DNA of 64,000 bases from Maritimibacter sp. DP1N21-5 (lineage in GTDB: Bacteria > Pseudomonadota > Alphaproteobacteria > Rhodobacterales > Rhodobacteraceae), in assembly GCF_019218295.1 (NCBI RefSeq), contig NZ_JAHUZF010000004.1, positions 1 to 64,000 on the forward strand, written 5' to 3'. Position 1 is the first letter of the stretch, and the number at the start of each line of letters is the position of its first letter. Below the pieces are notes generated by a model, which had not been told where the DNA came from, ran no database searches, and worked only from the letters and a program-made list of their open reading frames with translations. The position numbers and the translations under genes were made by a program. Positions 47,753 through 55,947 of the stretch are shown here, one piece after another.

Positions 47753-48124
47753 ATGAGCGCGACGCCCGCTGAACCGACGAGCCAGAAAGTGCTCGAGCGC
47801 ATTCTCGCTTCGCTGGAAGACGACAAGGCCGAGGACATCGTGACCATCGACCTGCGCGGAAAATCCGCCATGGCCGATCACATGATCGTCTGTTCTGGCC
47901 GGTCGTCGCGGCAGGTGGCCGCGATCTCGGAGAAGCTGACCGACAACCTCAAGCAGGATTTCGGCATCATCTCCAAGCTCGAGGGCAAGGATCAGGGCGA
48001 CTGGGTCCTCATCGACACGGGCGACGTCATCGTCCATGTCTTCCGCCCGGAAGTGCGAGAGTTCTATCAGATCGAGAAGATGTGGATGGACACGCACGCG
48101 GTCCCCAAGACGGCGCGGACCTGA
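47753..48124 (+). CDS. rsfS: Ribosome silencing factor RsfS
   Basis: 123 aa from ATG 47753. Binds ribosomal protein uL14 and blocks subunit joining in starvation. Core motifs DDKAEDIVTIDLRGKSAMADHMIV, SSRQVAAISEKL, GDWVLIDTGDVIVHVFRPEVREFYQIEKMW. The strongest ribosome site (AGGAGG, 47688-47693) lies 60 bp upstream. From it, the rsfS frame is open through a CTG at 47702, and an out-of-frame ATG at 47697 starts a 19-codon peptide whose stop overlaps ATG 47753. The true start or coupling mode is thus open. Followed by rlmH after 17 bp. Confidence 0.93.
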   Translation: MSATPAEPTSQKVLERILASLEDDKAEDIVTIDLRGKSAMADHMIVCSGRSSRQVAAISEKLTDNLKQDFGIISKLEGKDQGDWVLIDTGDVIVHVFRPEVREFYQIEKMWMDTHAVPKTART

Positions 48125-48141
48125 TCCGGGCCTGAGCTGTC

Positions 48142-48612
48142 ATGCGCATTCACATCGTCGCTGTCGGGCGTCTGCGCAAAGGCCCCGAACGCGAGCTGAT
48201 CGACGACTATGTCACCCGGTTCGACCGCACCGGCCGCGCGCTTGGTCTGGGTCCGCTCACGCTTCATGAAGTCGAAGACAAGAAGGGCGGCGGAATGCCG
48301 GCCGAAGCCGCGTTGCTCGACCGCGCCGTGCCGGATGGCGCCGTTCTGGTCGTGCTGGACGAACGCGGGCGGATCATGACCTCGCCGGAGTTTTCCGACC
48401 AGCTGGCCGGCTGGCGCGATCAGGGGCGCGGCGACGTGGCCTTCGTCATCGGGGGCGCGGACGGGATCGACCCCAGCTTGCGCGCCCGGGCCGATGCCGC
48501 GCTCTCTCTTGGCCAGATGGTCTGGCCCCACATGCTGGCGCGCGTGATGCTCTCCGAACAGCTCTACCGCGCGGCTTCGATCCTTGCGGGATCGCCCTAT
48601 CATCGGGTCTAG
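48142..48612 (+). CDS. rlmH: 23S rRNA pseudouridine-1915 N3-methyltransferase
   Basis: 156 aa SPOUT-family methyltransferase, usual length. Knot motifs VLDERGRIMTSPEFSDQL near residue 72, FVIGGADGIDP near 102 and the C-terminal ARVMLSEQLYRAASILAGSPYH. Modifies helix 69 of 23S rRNA in assembled ribosomes. The rsfS-rlmH pair is widely conserved. Confidence 0.96.
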   Translation: MRIHIVAVGRLRKGPERELIDDYVTRFDRTGRALGLGPLTLHEVEDKKGGGMPAEAALLDRAVPDGAVLVVLDERGRIMTSPEFSDQLAGWRDQGRGDVAFVIGGADGIDPSLRARADAALSLGQMVWPHMLARVMLSEQLYRAASILAGSPYHRV

Positions 48613-48664
48613 GCGACGCGGTCCCTTTGCGCCAAGCTGACCCAAGGGACCAAGGGGCGCGCAC

Positions 48665-50533
48665 ATGACCGACTTTCTTCTTCTTGCATTCGTCTTTCTG
48701 ATCGCCGGCGTGGTGGCCGTGCCCATCGCCTCGCGCCTGGGGCTCGGGTCCGTGCTAGGCTACCTCCTTGCGGGCATCGTCATTTCCCCGGTGCTGGCCT
48801 GGCTCCATGTCGATGTGATCCAGATCCAGCATTTCGCCGAATTCGGCGTGGTGATGATGCTCTTCCTCGTCGGGCTGGAGCTCGAGCCCCGGCGTCTCTG
48901 GGCCATGCGCGCGCGCCTTCTGGGCCTTGGCGGAGGGCAGGTCGTCCTCACGGCCGCCGTGGTTATGGGTGCTGCGATGCTTCTCGGGCAGGTCTGGACC
49001 GTCGCGCTGACCGTGGGTCTGGTCCTGGCGCTGTCGTCCACGGCCATCGTGCTCCAGACGCTCGGCGAGAAGGGTCTCATGCGGTCCGACGGGGGACAGT
49101 CGAGCTTTTCGGTCCTTCTGTTTCAGGACATCGCCGTCATCCCGATGCTGGCACTCATTCCGCTCCTCGCGCTTCCCGAGCTGACCGAGGCTTTGCACCA
49201 CGGCACCGAGGGCGACCACGGCAGCGGCCTGTCCCTCGTCGACGGGCTTCCCGGCTGGGGCGTCGCGCTTGCCACGGTCGGGGCCATCGCGGCGGTCGTG
49301 GGCGCGGGCGCCTATGTCGTCGGCCCGGTGTTTCGCTTCATCGCTGCGGCCAACCTGCGCGAGCTGTTCGTCGCCACGGCGCTCATGTTCGTGATCGGCA
49401 TCGCGCTTCTCATGTCGCTCGTCAGCCTGTCGCCCGCGCTGGGCACCTTCCTCGCGGGCGTCGTGCTGGCCAACAGCGAATACCGGCACGAGCTCGAAAG
49501 CGACATCGACCCGTTCCGGGGCCTACTTCTGGGCCTTTTCTTCATGACCGTTGGGGCGGGTATCAACTTCGCCCTGCTCGCCGAGAGCTTTGCCGTGATC
49601 CTTGGCCTGACCCTCGGCCTGATCCTTCTCAAATGCGCCGTGCTCTACGCGCTCGCCATCGTCTTTCGCGTCCGGGGCGCGGATCGCTGGCTTTTCGCGC
49701 TCGGCCTCGCACAGGCGGGCGAGTTCGGCTTCGTGCTCCTGTCCTTCACCGTGGCCAATGGCGTGCTTCCCACCGACCTCGCCGATCGCCTGCTCCTCGT
49801 CGTGGCGCTGTCCATGCTGCTCACCCCGGCGCTCTTCATCCTCTACGACCGGGTCATCGCGCCGCGGTTTTCGCAAACCGAGGACCGCGAGATGGACGAG
49901 ATCGAGGAAGAGAACGACATCATCATCGCGGGCCACGGGCGGGTCGGCGGCATCGTCGCCCGGATGCTGCGCGGTGCGGGCATGACGCCGACCGTCATCG
50001 ACTATTCCTCAACGCAGCTCGAGATGCTCAAACGCTTCCACGTGCAAGCCTACTACGGCGATGCCACGCGCGCGGACCTGCTCCACGCCGCCGGGATCGA
50101 CCGCTGCAAGCTCTTCGTCGTGGCCATCGACGACAAGGAGCAGATCACCGAACTCGTGAAGCATCTCGTCCACAACCACCCGACTATCCACGTCATGGCC
50201 CGCGCCCTCGACCGCAACCATGTCTACGACCTCTGGTATGCGGGCTGCCGCGACATCATCCGGGAAACCTACGACTCGTCTTTGCGCATGGGCCGCTCCG
50301 CCTTCGAGGCGCTGGGCTATTCCCCTGATCAGGCGCAGCGGGTCACCGATCTCTTCGCCGACATGGACCGCAGCGGCATGCTCATCGCCGCCGAGCACTA
50401 TGACCCGACCATCCCGACCCAGGAGAACGAGGCCTATATCGCGAAGCTCAACGAGGCGCGCGGTGATCTCGAGGCCGATTTCCTCGCCCGTGCCCGGATG
50501 ATCCTGTCGGATAGCGAGGCGGCGCGCGCCTGA
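48665..50533 (+). CDS. KefB/KefC-type CPA2 cation:proton antiporter
   Basis: 622 aa. Residues 1-~385 form the antiporter domain with about 12 membrane segments (LGYLLAGIVISPVLAWL, the Asp-type region VLFQDIAVIPMLAL, SPALGTFLAGVVLANSEYRHELESDIDPF). Residues ~415-560 hold a TrkA-N/RCK nucleotide-binding domain (IIIAGHGRVGGIVARMLRG, VIDYSS). Expels K+ in exchange for protons, in some homologues gated by glutathione adducts; a KefF/KefG partner is absent here. The C-terminal ~60 residues are helical and acidic. Confidence 0.92.
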   Translation: MTDFLLLAFVFLIAGVVAVPIASRLGLGSVLGYLLAGIVISPVLAWLHVDVIQIQHFAEFGVVMMLFLVGLELEPRRLWAMRARLLGLGGGQVVLTAAVVMGAAMLLGQVWTVALTVGLVLALSSTAIVLQTLGEKGLMRSDGGQSSFSVLLFQDIAVIPMLALIPLLALPELTEALHHGTEGDHGSGLSLVDGLPGWGVALATVGAIAAVVGAGAYVVGPVFRFIAAANLRELFVATALMFVIGIALLMSLVSLSPALGTFLAGVVLANSEYRHELESDIDPFRGLLLGLFFMTVGAGINFALLAESFAVILGLTLGLILLKCAVLYALAIVFRVRGADRWLFALGLAQAGEFGFVLLSFTVANGVLPTDLADRLLLVVALSMLLTPALFILYDRVIAPRFSQTEDREMDEIEEENDIIIAGHGRVGGIVARMLRGAGMTPTVIDYSSTQLEMLKRFHVQAYYGDATRADLLHAAGIDRCKLFVVAIDDKEQITELVKHLVHNHPTIHVMARALDRNHVYDLWYAGCRDIIRETYDSSLRMGRSAFEALGYSPDQAQRVTDLFADMDRSGMLIAAEHYDPTIPTQENEAYIAKLNEARGDLEADFLARARMILSDSEAARA

Positions 50534-50547
50534 TCCCCTTCACTGCT

Positions 50548-50616
50548 TCCCAAATACCTCGGAGGGGTCTGGGGAGGCAGAGCCTCCCCAGTTGATCGTG
50601 CCAGACGAAGTCTGGC
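50548..50616. repeat. Dispersed intergenic repeat with two hairpins
   Basis: TTCCCAAATACCTC (50548-50561) is followed by GGGGAGGC-AGA-GCCTCCCC (50571-50589) and GCCAGAC-GAA-GTCTGGC (50600-50616). The first word, read in reverse, resembles the repeats at 16029-16054 and 58842-58867. The second hairpin has no T-run directly after it. Confidence 0.7.
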
Positions 50617-50680
50617 GCGAAACCTTTTCAATCCTCCGCCCCCCGTCTACAAATCTCCCCAAGGCAAGAACGAGGCGCAT

Positions 50681-52201
50681 ATGACCATCCCGAAACCCGT
50701 CGTCCTTTGTATTCTCGATGGCTGGGGCCTGCGCGTGGAAAGCTCGGGCAACGCGGTGGCGCTCGCCGAAACGCCCGCCTTCGACGAGTTGATGATGGTC
50801 TGCCCGAATGCCACGCTCGTGACCCACGGCAATGACGTGGGCCTGCCCAAGGGACAGATGGGCAATTCCGAGGTGGGTCATACCAACATCGGTGCTGGTC
50901 GCGTGGTGGCGATGGACCTCGGCCAGATCGACCTTGCCATCGAAGACCGCAGCTTTTTCCAGAACCCGGCGCTGATGGCCTTCATCGACGATCTGAAGAC
51001 CTCGGGCGGGACCGCGCATCTGATGGGGCTCGTCTCTCCGGGCGGTGTGCATTCGCATCAGGACCACATGGTCGCCGCCGCGCGCGCGCTTCATGATGCG
51101 GGTCTCGCGGTCACGGTGCATGTCATCACCGACGGGCGCGACGTGGCACCCAGTTCGGCGGCCGCTCAGGTGGCGCAGTTTCTGGCGGACCTGCCGGAGG
51201 GCGTGACAGTTGGTTCGGTCACGGGCCGCTATTTCGCGATGGACCGCGACAACCGTTGGGAACGCGTGAGCAGGGCCTACGACGCGGCGGTCAAGGGGAT
51301 GGGCGAGACGGCCGGCTCCGCGCTGGACGCCATCGCGAGCGCCTATGCTCGCGGCGAGACGGACGAGTTCATCCAGCCGACCGCGATCGACGGCTACACC
51401 GGCATGCACGACGGCGACGGGCTTTTCTTCCTCAACTTCCGCGCCGACCGCGCCCGCGAGATCCTGCGCGCCATTGGCGAACCGGGCTTCGCCGAGTTCG
51501 ATGCAGGCCTGCGCCCCAAGCTCGCCGCGCGCCTCGGCATGGTCGATTACTCGACGCGACACAATGAGTATATGACCACCTGTTTCCCCAAGCAGGAAAT
51601 CGTGAACACGCTCGGCGAATGGGTGGCCAAGAAGGGGCTGCGCCAGTTCCGGCTGGCCGAGACCGAGAAATACCCCCATGTCACCTTCTTCCTGAACGGC
51701 GGAAAGGAAGAACCGGAAGCGGGGGAGCAGCGCTACATGGCGCCCTCGCCGAAAGTCGCGACCTATGACCTCCAGCCGGAGATGTCGGCGCCGGAAGTTG
51801 GCCGGGAACTGGTGCGTGCGATCCACGAGAAATACGACCTCATCGTCGTGAACTTCGCGAACCCCGACATGGTCGGTCACACCGGCGATCTGGACGCCGC
51901 CATTGCCGCCGTCGAGGCGGTCGATGAACAGGTGCTCGAAGCAATGATCGCGCTCAAGGAAGAAGGCGGCGCGATGATCGTCTGCGCTGACCACGGCAAT
52001 TGCGAGATGATGGTCGATCCAGAAACCGGCGGGCCGCATACCGCGCATACGACGAACCCGGTGCCGGTGGCGCTCTTCAACGGGCCAGAGGGGGCGGGCA
52101 TCAGGTCCGGTCGCCTTGCCGACCTCGCGCCGAGCCTTCTTGACCTCATGGGGATCGCGCCCCCCGCCGAAATGACGGGCGAAAGCCTGATCGTCCGGTG
52201 A
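50681..52201 (+). CDS. gpmI: 2,3-bisphosphoglycerate-independent phosphoglycerate mutase
   Basis: 506 aa, interconverts 3- and 2-phosphoglycerate in glycolysis/gluconeogenesis, two Mn ions. Alkaline-phosphatase-type metal motif LCILDGWGLR near residue 9, nucleophile Ser in QMGNSEVGHTNIGAGR near 63, HSHQDHM near 125 and C-terminal VNFANPDMVGHTG and CADHGNCEMM. Overlaps the next gene by 4 bp (GTGA). Confidence 0.97.
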   Translation: MTIPKPVVLCILDGWGLRVESSGNAVALAETPAFDELMMVCPNATLVTHGNDVGLPKGQMGNSEVGHTNIGAGRVVAMDLGQIDLAIEDRSFFQNPALMAFIDDLKTSGGTAHLMGLVSPGGVHSHQDHMVAAARALHDAGLAVTVHVITDGRDVAPSSAAAQVAQFLADLPEGVTVGSVTGRYFAMDRDNRWERVSRAYDAAVKGMGETAGSALDAIASAYARGETDEFIQPTAIDGYTGMHDGDGLFFLNFRADRAREILRAIGEPGFAEFDAGLRPKLAARLGMVDYSTRHNEYMTTCFPKQEIVNTLGEWVAKKGLRQFRLAETEKYPHVTFFLNGGKEEPEAGEQRYMAPSPKVATYDLQPEMSAPEVGRELVRAIHEKYDLIVVNFANPDMVGHTGDLDAAIAAVEAVDEQVLEAMIALKEEGGAMIVCADHGNCEMMVDPETGGPHTAHTTNPVPVALFNGPEGAGIRSGRLADLAPSLLDLMGIAPPAEMTGESLIVR

Positions 52202-53334
52202 AGTCCTTCGTCCTCGCCCTCTCGCTGCTGATCGCTGGGCCGGTGGCGGCTCAGACCGATCCGACGATGAGCGCGCAGGAGGCTATCGAGCTTCTGGAAG
52301 ACGCCCGCGCGGCACTGGAGAACGCCGATAAGGCGGGCGACCGGGTCGAGGCACTGACCCAGACCGTGCAGGCCTATGAGGCGGGGCTTGCCGCGCTGCG
52401 GGAAGGGCTGCGGCAGGCACGGGTGCGCGAAGCGGCGATTCAGGGCGTCTTTCTGGCCGAGAATGACCGACTTGCCCAGCTTCTGGGCGTGCTTCAGGCG
52501 ATCGAGGCAAGCCCCGAGCCGCATCTCCTTCTTCACCCCGAAGGGCCGCTCGGCACGGCAAGGACCGGGATGATCCTGTCCGAAGTGACGCCGGCGTTGA
52601 ACCGCGAGGCGTTGCGCCTGCGCTCTGCGCTTCAGGAAGTCGCGCTTCTGCGCGCGCTTCAGGAAGCCGCGGTCTCTACCCTGGAGGACGGGCTGGCGGG
52701 GGTGCAAGAGGCGCGGACGGAACTGTCGCAGGCGGTGTCTAATCGCACCGATCTTCCGAAGCGGTTCCTCACCGATGAAGAGGCGATGGAAAACCTTGTC
52801 GCCACCGCCGATACGCTCGAAAGTTTCGCCTCGGGTCTCATGACCGCGACGGTCGAGGATACGAGTGTTTCCATCGCCCAGCCTGATTTCCAGGAGGCGC
52901 AGGGGGCGCTTGAACTGCCCGTGCTCGGTCGCATCATCCGGCGCTATGGCGATACCGATGCTGCGGGCGTGACCCGCCCCGGCTGGGTCATCGCGACCCG
53001 GCCCCTGACCCTCGTCACAACGCCCTGGGCCGCGACGATCCGCTATCTCGGGCCGCTGCTCGACTATGGACAGGTCGCGATCCTCGAGCCGGGCGAGGAC
53101 TATCTTCTCGTGCTCGCCGGGCTTGGACAGCTCTTTGGCGAGGTGGGCGAAGTCCTGCCGCAGGGGGCACCGATCGGCCTCATGGGCGGCGCCGCGCCAA
53201 GCGACCCTCAAGCGTTCTTGATTTCAAGTGCGGACGGGAGTGGTGCAGAAGCATCCGAGACCCTGTATCTGGAGTTGCGCCATATGGGCGACCCTGTTGA
53301 CCCGGGGGATTGGTTCGTGGGACCAGAGGGATGA
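52198..53334 (+). CDS. EnvC-like murein hydrolase activator
   Basis: 378 aa. Signal peptide ending GPVAAQ near residue 19, a long coiled coil (~25-190), and a C-terminal LytM/M23-like domain whose zinc ligands (HxxxD, HxH) are absent, as in EnvC, so it would activate amidases and not cut peptidoglycan itself. The end motif LYLELRHMGDPVDPGDWF is typical. The gpmI-envC-ctpA order is common in alphaproteobacteria. GTG start overlaps the gpmI stop. Confidence 0.88.
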   Translation: MKSFVLALSLLIAGPVAAQTDPTMSAQEAIELLEDARAALENADKAGDRVEALTQTVQAYEAGLAALREGLRQARVREAAIQGVFLAENDRLAQLLGVLQAIEASPEPHLLLHPEGPLGTARTGMILSEVTPALNREALRLRSALQEVALLRALQEAAVSTLEDGLAGVQEARTELSQAVSNRTDLPKRFLTDEEAMENLVATADTLESFASGLMTATVEDTSVSIAQPDFQEAQGALELPVLGRIIRRYGDTDAAGVTRPGWVIATRPLTLVTTPWAATIRYLGPLLDYGQVAILEPGEDYLLVLAGLGQLFGEVGEVLPQGAPIGLMGGAAPSDPQAFLISSADGSGAEASETLYLELRHMGDPVDPGDWFVGPEG

Positions 53335-53382
53335 CGACCGGGGCACCGGCCATTTCGGATAGGACGAAAGAGTAGAGACCTC

Positions 53383-54714
53383 ATGAAGAAATTCCTGATC
53401 GCCGCCATCGGCGGAACACTGGCCGGGGCGGTTCTGACGACGCAGGTGGCCGGCCCGCTTCTGGCGCAGGACGGCGAACGCAACAGCACCGTCTATGAAC
53501 AGCTCGACCTTTTCGGTGACGTCTTCGAACGCATTCGCGCGCAGTACGTGGAAGACGTCGATGAAAGCGAGCTCATCGAAGCGGCGATCAACGGGATGTT
53601 GTCCTCGCTCGATCCGCATTCGAGTTATCTGCCCCCCGACGACGCCGACGCCATGCGCGTGCAGACGCGCGGGTCCTTTGGCGGTCTTGGCATCGAGGTG
53701 ACGCAGGAAGAGGGTTTCGTGAAAGTCGTCTCGCCGATGGATGGGACACCCGCCGATCAGGCCGGTGTGCTTGCAGGCGATTTCATCACCCATGTGGATG
53801 GCGAAAGCGTTTTGGGCCTCACGCTTGACGAGGCGGTGGAATTGATGCGCGGGCCGATCGGGTCTGAGATCCTGATCACCGTAGTGCGCGAAGGCATCGA
53901 GGAACCCTTCGACATCTCGATTATCCGCGACACCATCAAACTCACCGCCGCCACCGTGCGGCAGGTGGGCGACTCGGTCGTGATCCGCGTCACCACCTTC
54001 AATGACCAGACCTATCCCAACGTGGAAGAAGGCTTCCGTACCGTGGTCGAGGAAATGGGTGGCCTCGCGAATGTCGAGGGCGTCGTTCTCGACCTGCGCA
54101 ACAACCCCGGCGGTCTGCTGACCCAGGCGATCCGGCTCTCCGACGCGTTCCTCGAAGGCGGCGAGATCGTATCGACCCGTGGCCGCAACCCGGAGGAAAG
54201 CGACCGCGTGAATGCCGAGCCCGGCGACATCACCGAAGGCAAACCGATGGTCGTGCTGATCAACGGCGGCTCCGCCTCGGCGTCGGAAATCGTGTCCGGT
54301 GCGCTTCAGGATCACCACCGCGCCGTGGTCGTGGGGACGAAATCCTTCGGCAAGGGGTCGGTGCAGACCGTCATGCCGCTTCGGGGTGACGGCGCGATGC
54401 GCCTGACCACCGCGCGCTATTACACGCCGTCGGGCCGGTCGATTCAGGCGCTGGGCGTGAGCCCCGACATCGTCGTGGAACAGCCGCAACCCAATCCCAT
54501 CGAGGAAGAGGAAGAGGACACCAGCCGTCCCGCCCGCACCGAGGCTGACCTGCGCGGGTCGCTCAACAACGACAGCCTGACCGAGGACGAGATTCGCCAG
54601 ATCGAGGAAGAACGTCTGAAGGCCGAGGAAACCGCCCAGATGCGCGACGAGGATTTCCAGCTGTCCTATGCCGTGGACCTGATCCACGGCTTGTCCAAGC
54701 TTGGCACCGAGTAA
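53383..54714 (+). CDS. ctpA: C-terminal processing protease (S41)
   Basis: 443 aa. Signal/anchor at residues ~5-28, a PDZ domain around 95-175 ([30 protein letters not shown] region), and the Ser-Lys dyad in [14 protein letters not shown] and [13 protein letters not shown] (Ser near 304, Lys near 329). Trims or degrades periplasmic proteins, often cell-wall hydrolases, which fits the envC neighbour. The tail is rich in Glu. Confidence 0.95.
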   Translation: MKKFLIAAIGGTLAGAVLTTQVAGPLLAQDGERNSTVYEQLDLFGDVFERIRAQYVEDVDESELIEAAINGMLSSLDPHSSYLPPDDADAMRVQTRGSFGGLGIEVTQEEGFVKVVSPMDGTPADQAGVLAGDFITHVDGESVLGLTLDEAVELMRGPIGSEILITVVREGIEEPFDISIIRDTIKLTAATVRQVGDSVVIRVTTFNDQTYPNVEEGFRTVVEEMGGLANVEGVVLDLRNNPGGLLTQAIRLSDAFLEGGEIVSTRGRNPEESDRVNAEPGDITEGKPMVVLINGGSASASEIVSGALQDHHRAVVVGTKSFGKGSVQTVMPLRGDGAMRLTTARYYTPSGRSIQALGVSPDIVVEQPQPNPIEEEEEDTSRPARTEADLRGSLNNDSLTEDEIRQIEEERLKAEETAQMRDEDFQLSYAVDLIHGLSKLGTE

Positions 54715-54721
54715 GCGTCAC

Positions 54722-55219
54722 ATGACGCCGGAAGACATCGAGGCCCTTCCCTATCGGCCCTGCGTGGGGGTCGTCCTCGCCAATGCCGAGGGGAAGGTTT
54801 TCGCGGGTCAGCGTATCGATGCCAAGTCGCTTGGCACCGATGCGACGGCCTGGCAGATGCCGCAGGGCGGGGTGGACGAGGGCGAAGATCCTCGCGACGC
54901 CGCGCTGCGCGAATTGTGGGAGGAAACCGGGGTGACGGCCGACCTTGTCGAGGTCGAGGCCGAGCATCCCGACTGGTTGCCCTATGACCTGCCGCACGAC
55001 ATCGTGCCCAGGATCTGGAAAGGGCGCTACCGGGGCCAGAAACAGCGCTGGTTCCTCCTGCGGTTCAAGGGGACGGATGGGGATGTGAACATCGCAACCG
55101 AACACCCGGAGTTTGACCAATGGTGCTGGATCGACCCTGCCGAAATCATAGAGAAGATTGTGCCTTTCAAGCGCGACATCTACCGCGCCGTGCTGGCGGA
55201 GTTCTCCGACCGGCTGTGA
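54722..55219 (+). CDS. rppH: RNA pyrophosphohydrolase (Nudix)
   Basis: 165 aa from ATG 54722; a TTG at 54701 would overlap ctpA. Removes pyrophosphate from 5' ends of mRNA to start decay, or hydrolyses Ap4A/Ap5A. N-terminal [39 protein letters not shown] is a perfect Nudix box near residue 43, then RWFLLRFKG. Stop shares one base with the next start (TGATG). Confidence 0.94.
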   Translation: MTPEDIEALPYRPCVGVVLANAEGKVFAGQRIDAKSLGTDATAWQMPQGGVDEGEDPRDAALRELWEETGVTADLVEVEAEHPDWLPYDLPHDIVPRIWKGRYRGQKQRWFLLRFKGTDGDVNIATEHPEFDQWCWIDPAEIIEKIVPFKRDIYRAVLAEFSDRL

Positions 55220-55683
55220 TGGCGCTGGCCGCACTGGCCTTGCCGGGGCAGGCGCTGGCCTTGTCTTGCCTGCCCTACCCGCCGACCGTCGCCTATGAAA
55301 CGGCGGATGCGTCGGAGAAGGTCTATTCCGTCGTGCGCGGGTCCTTCACCTTTGACGCCGAAGGCGCGCCTTCGGGCTATGACGAGGCTGCGCCCGAAGA
55401 CGACTGGCTCACGAATGGCCATATCACCGGGAACCTGCTTACGCCCGAGGGGTACACGACGCCGGTGGATGCCGAGGTGGTCGTGGTCATCTCCTGTGTC
55501 GGGCCGTGGTGCCCGACGCTGGCGCAAGACGAGGACGCCCTGATGTTCGTGCGGCAGGAGGCCGACGGTAAAGCACTTTATCTGGACGTGGGTGCCTGTG
55601 CGTCGAACGTGTTCACGGGTGTCGATGAAGCGGCCTTCGAGGATATGAAGGCCTGCATGGCCGGGGAGTGTCCGGGGGAGTGA
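55219..55683 (+). CDS. Exported hypothetical protein
   Basis: 154 aa from ATG 55219 with a short signal peptide (ALAALALPGQALA). The mature protein starts with LSCLPYPPTVAYETAD and has four more cysteines late (SCVGPWCP, ACASN, ACMAGEC), suggesting disulfides in the periplasm. No family recognised. Coupled to rppH. Confidence 0.72.
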   Translation: MALAALALPGQALALSCLPYPPTVAYETADASEKVYSVVRGSFTFDAEGAPSGYDEAAPEDDWLTNGHITGNLLTPEGYTTPVDAEVVVVISCVGPWCPTLAQDEDALMFVRQEADGKALYLDVGACASNVFTGVDEAAFEDMKACMAGECPGE

Positions 55684-55704
55684 CTGCTATGCTAGGTGCG
55701 AGCC

Positions 55705-55833
55705 GCGCGAGCGCCTGCCCGGGGGATGGCGCTCCGACGGTCGAGTGGTGCGCTTTTTGGTGCCACATACATCTTCGCTCTGAGTTCGGTGCTGACCGTT
55801 GCAAAGCGCCAGCCTGCGGGCAGGCGCTTGCGC
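55705..55833. repeat. Inverted-repeat-bounded 129 bp segment
   Basis: GCGCGAGCGCCTGCCCG (55705-55721) and CGGGCAGGCGCTTGCGC (55817-55833) are inverted copies with one mismatch, enclosing 95 bp. The layout is like a small non-autonomous element (MITE); no target duplication was recognised. It occupies half of the gap upstream of dnaE2, which holds no gene. Confidence 0.45.
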
Positions 55834-55916
55834 GGCGGCCTGCGGCCTTGATTCCGCGCGGTGGTGGCGACCTCAGCGTTTGAAACTAGAGGTTCCTCCT
55901 CCCCGACTCCACATGA

Positions 55917-55931
55917 GAACAAAAGGTGAAT
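55917..55931 (+). promoter_or_regulatory. LexA-like box before dnaE2
   Basis: GAAC-N7-GAAT at 55917-55931, one base off the alphaproteobacterial LexA direct repeat GTTC-N7-GTTC read on the other strand. It lies 17 bp before the dnaE2 start, fitting SOS control of this polymerase family. Confidence 0.5.
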
Positions 55932-55947
55932 ATACTCCCGACTCACC

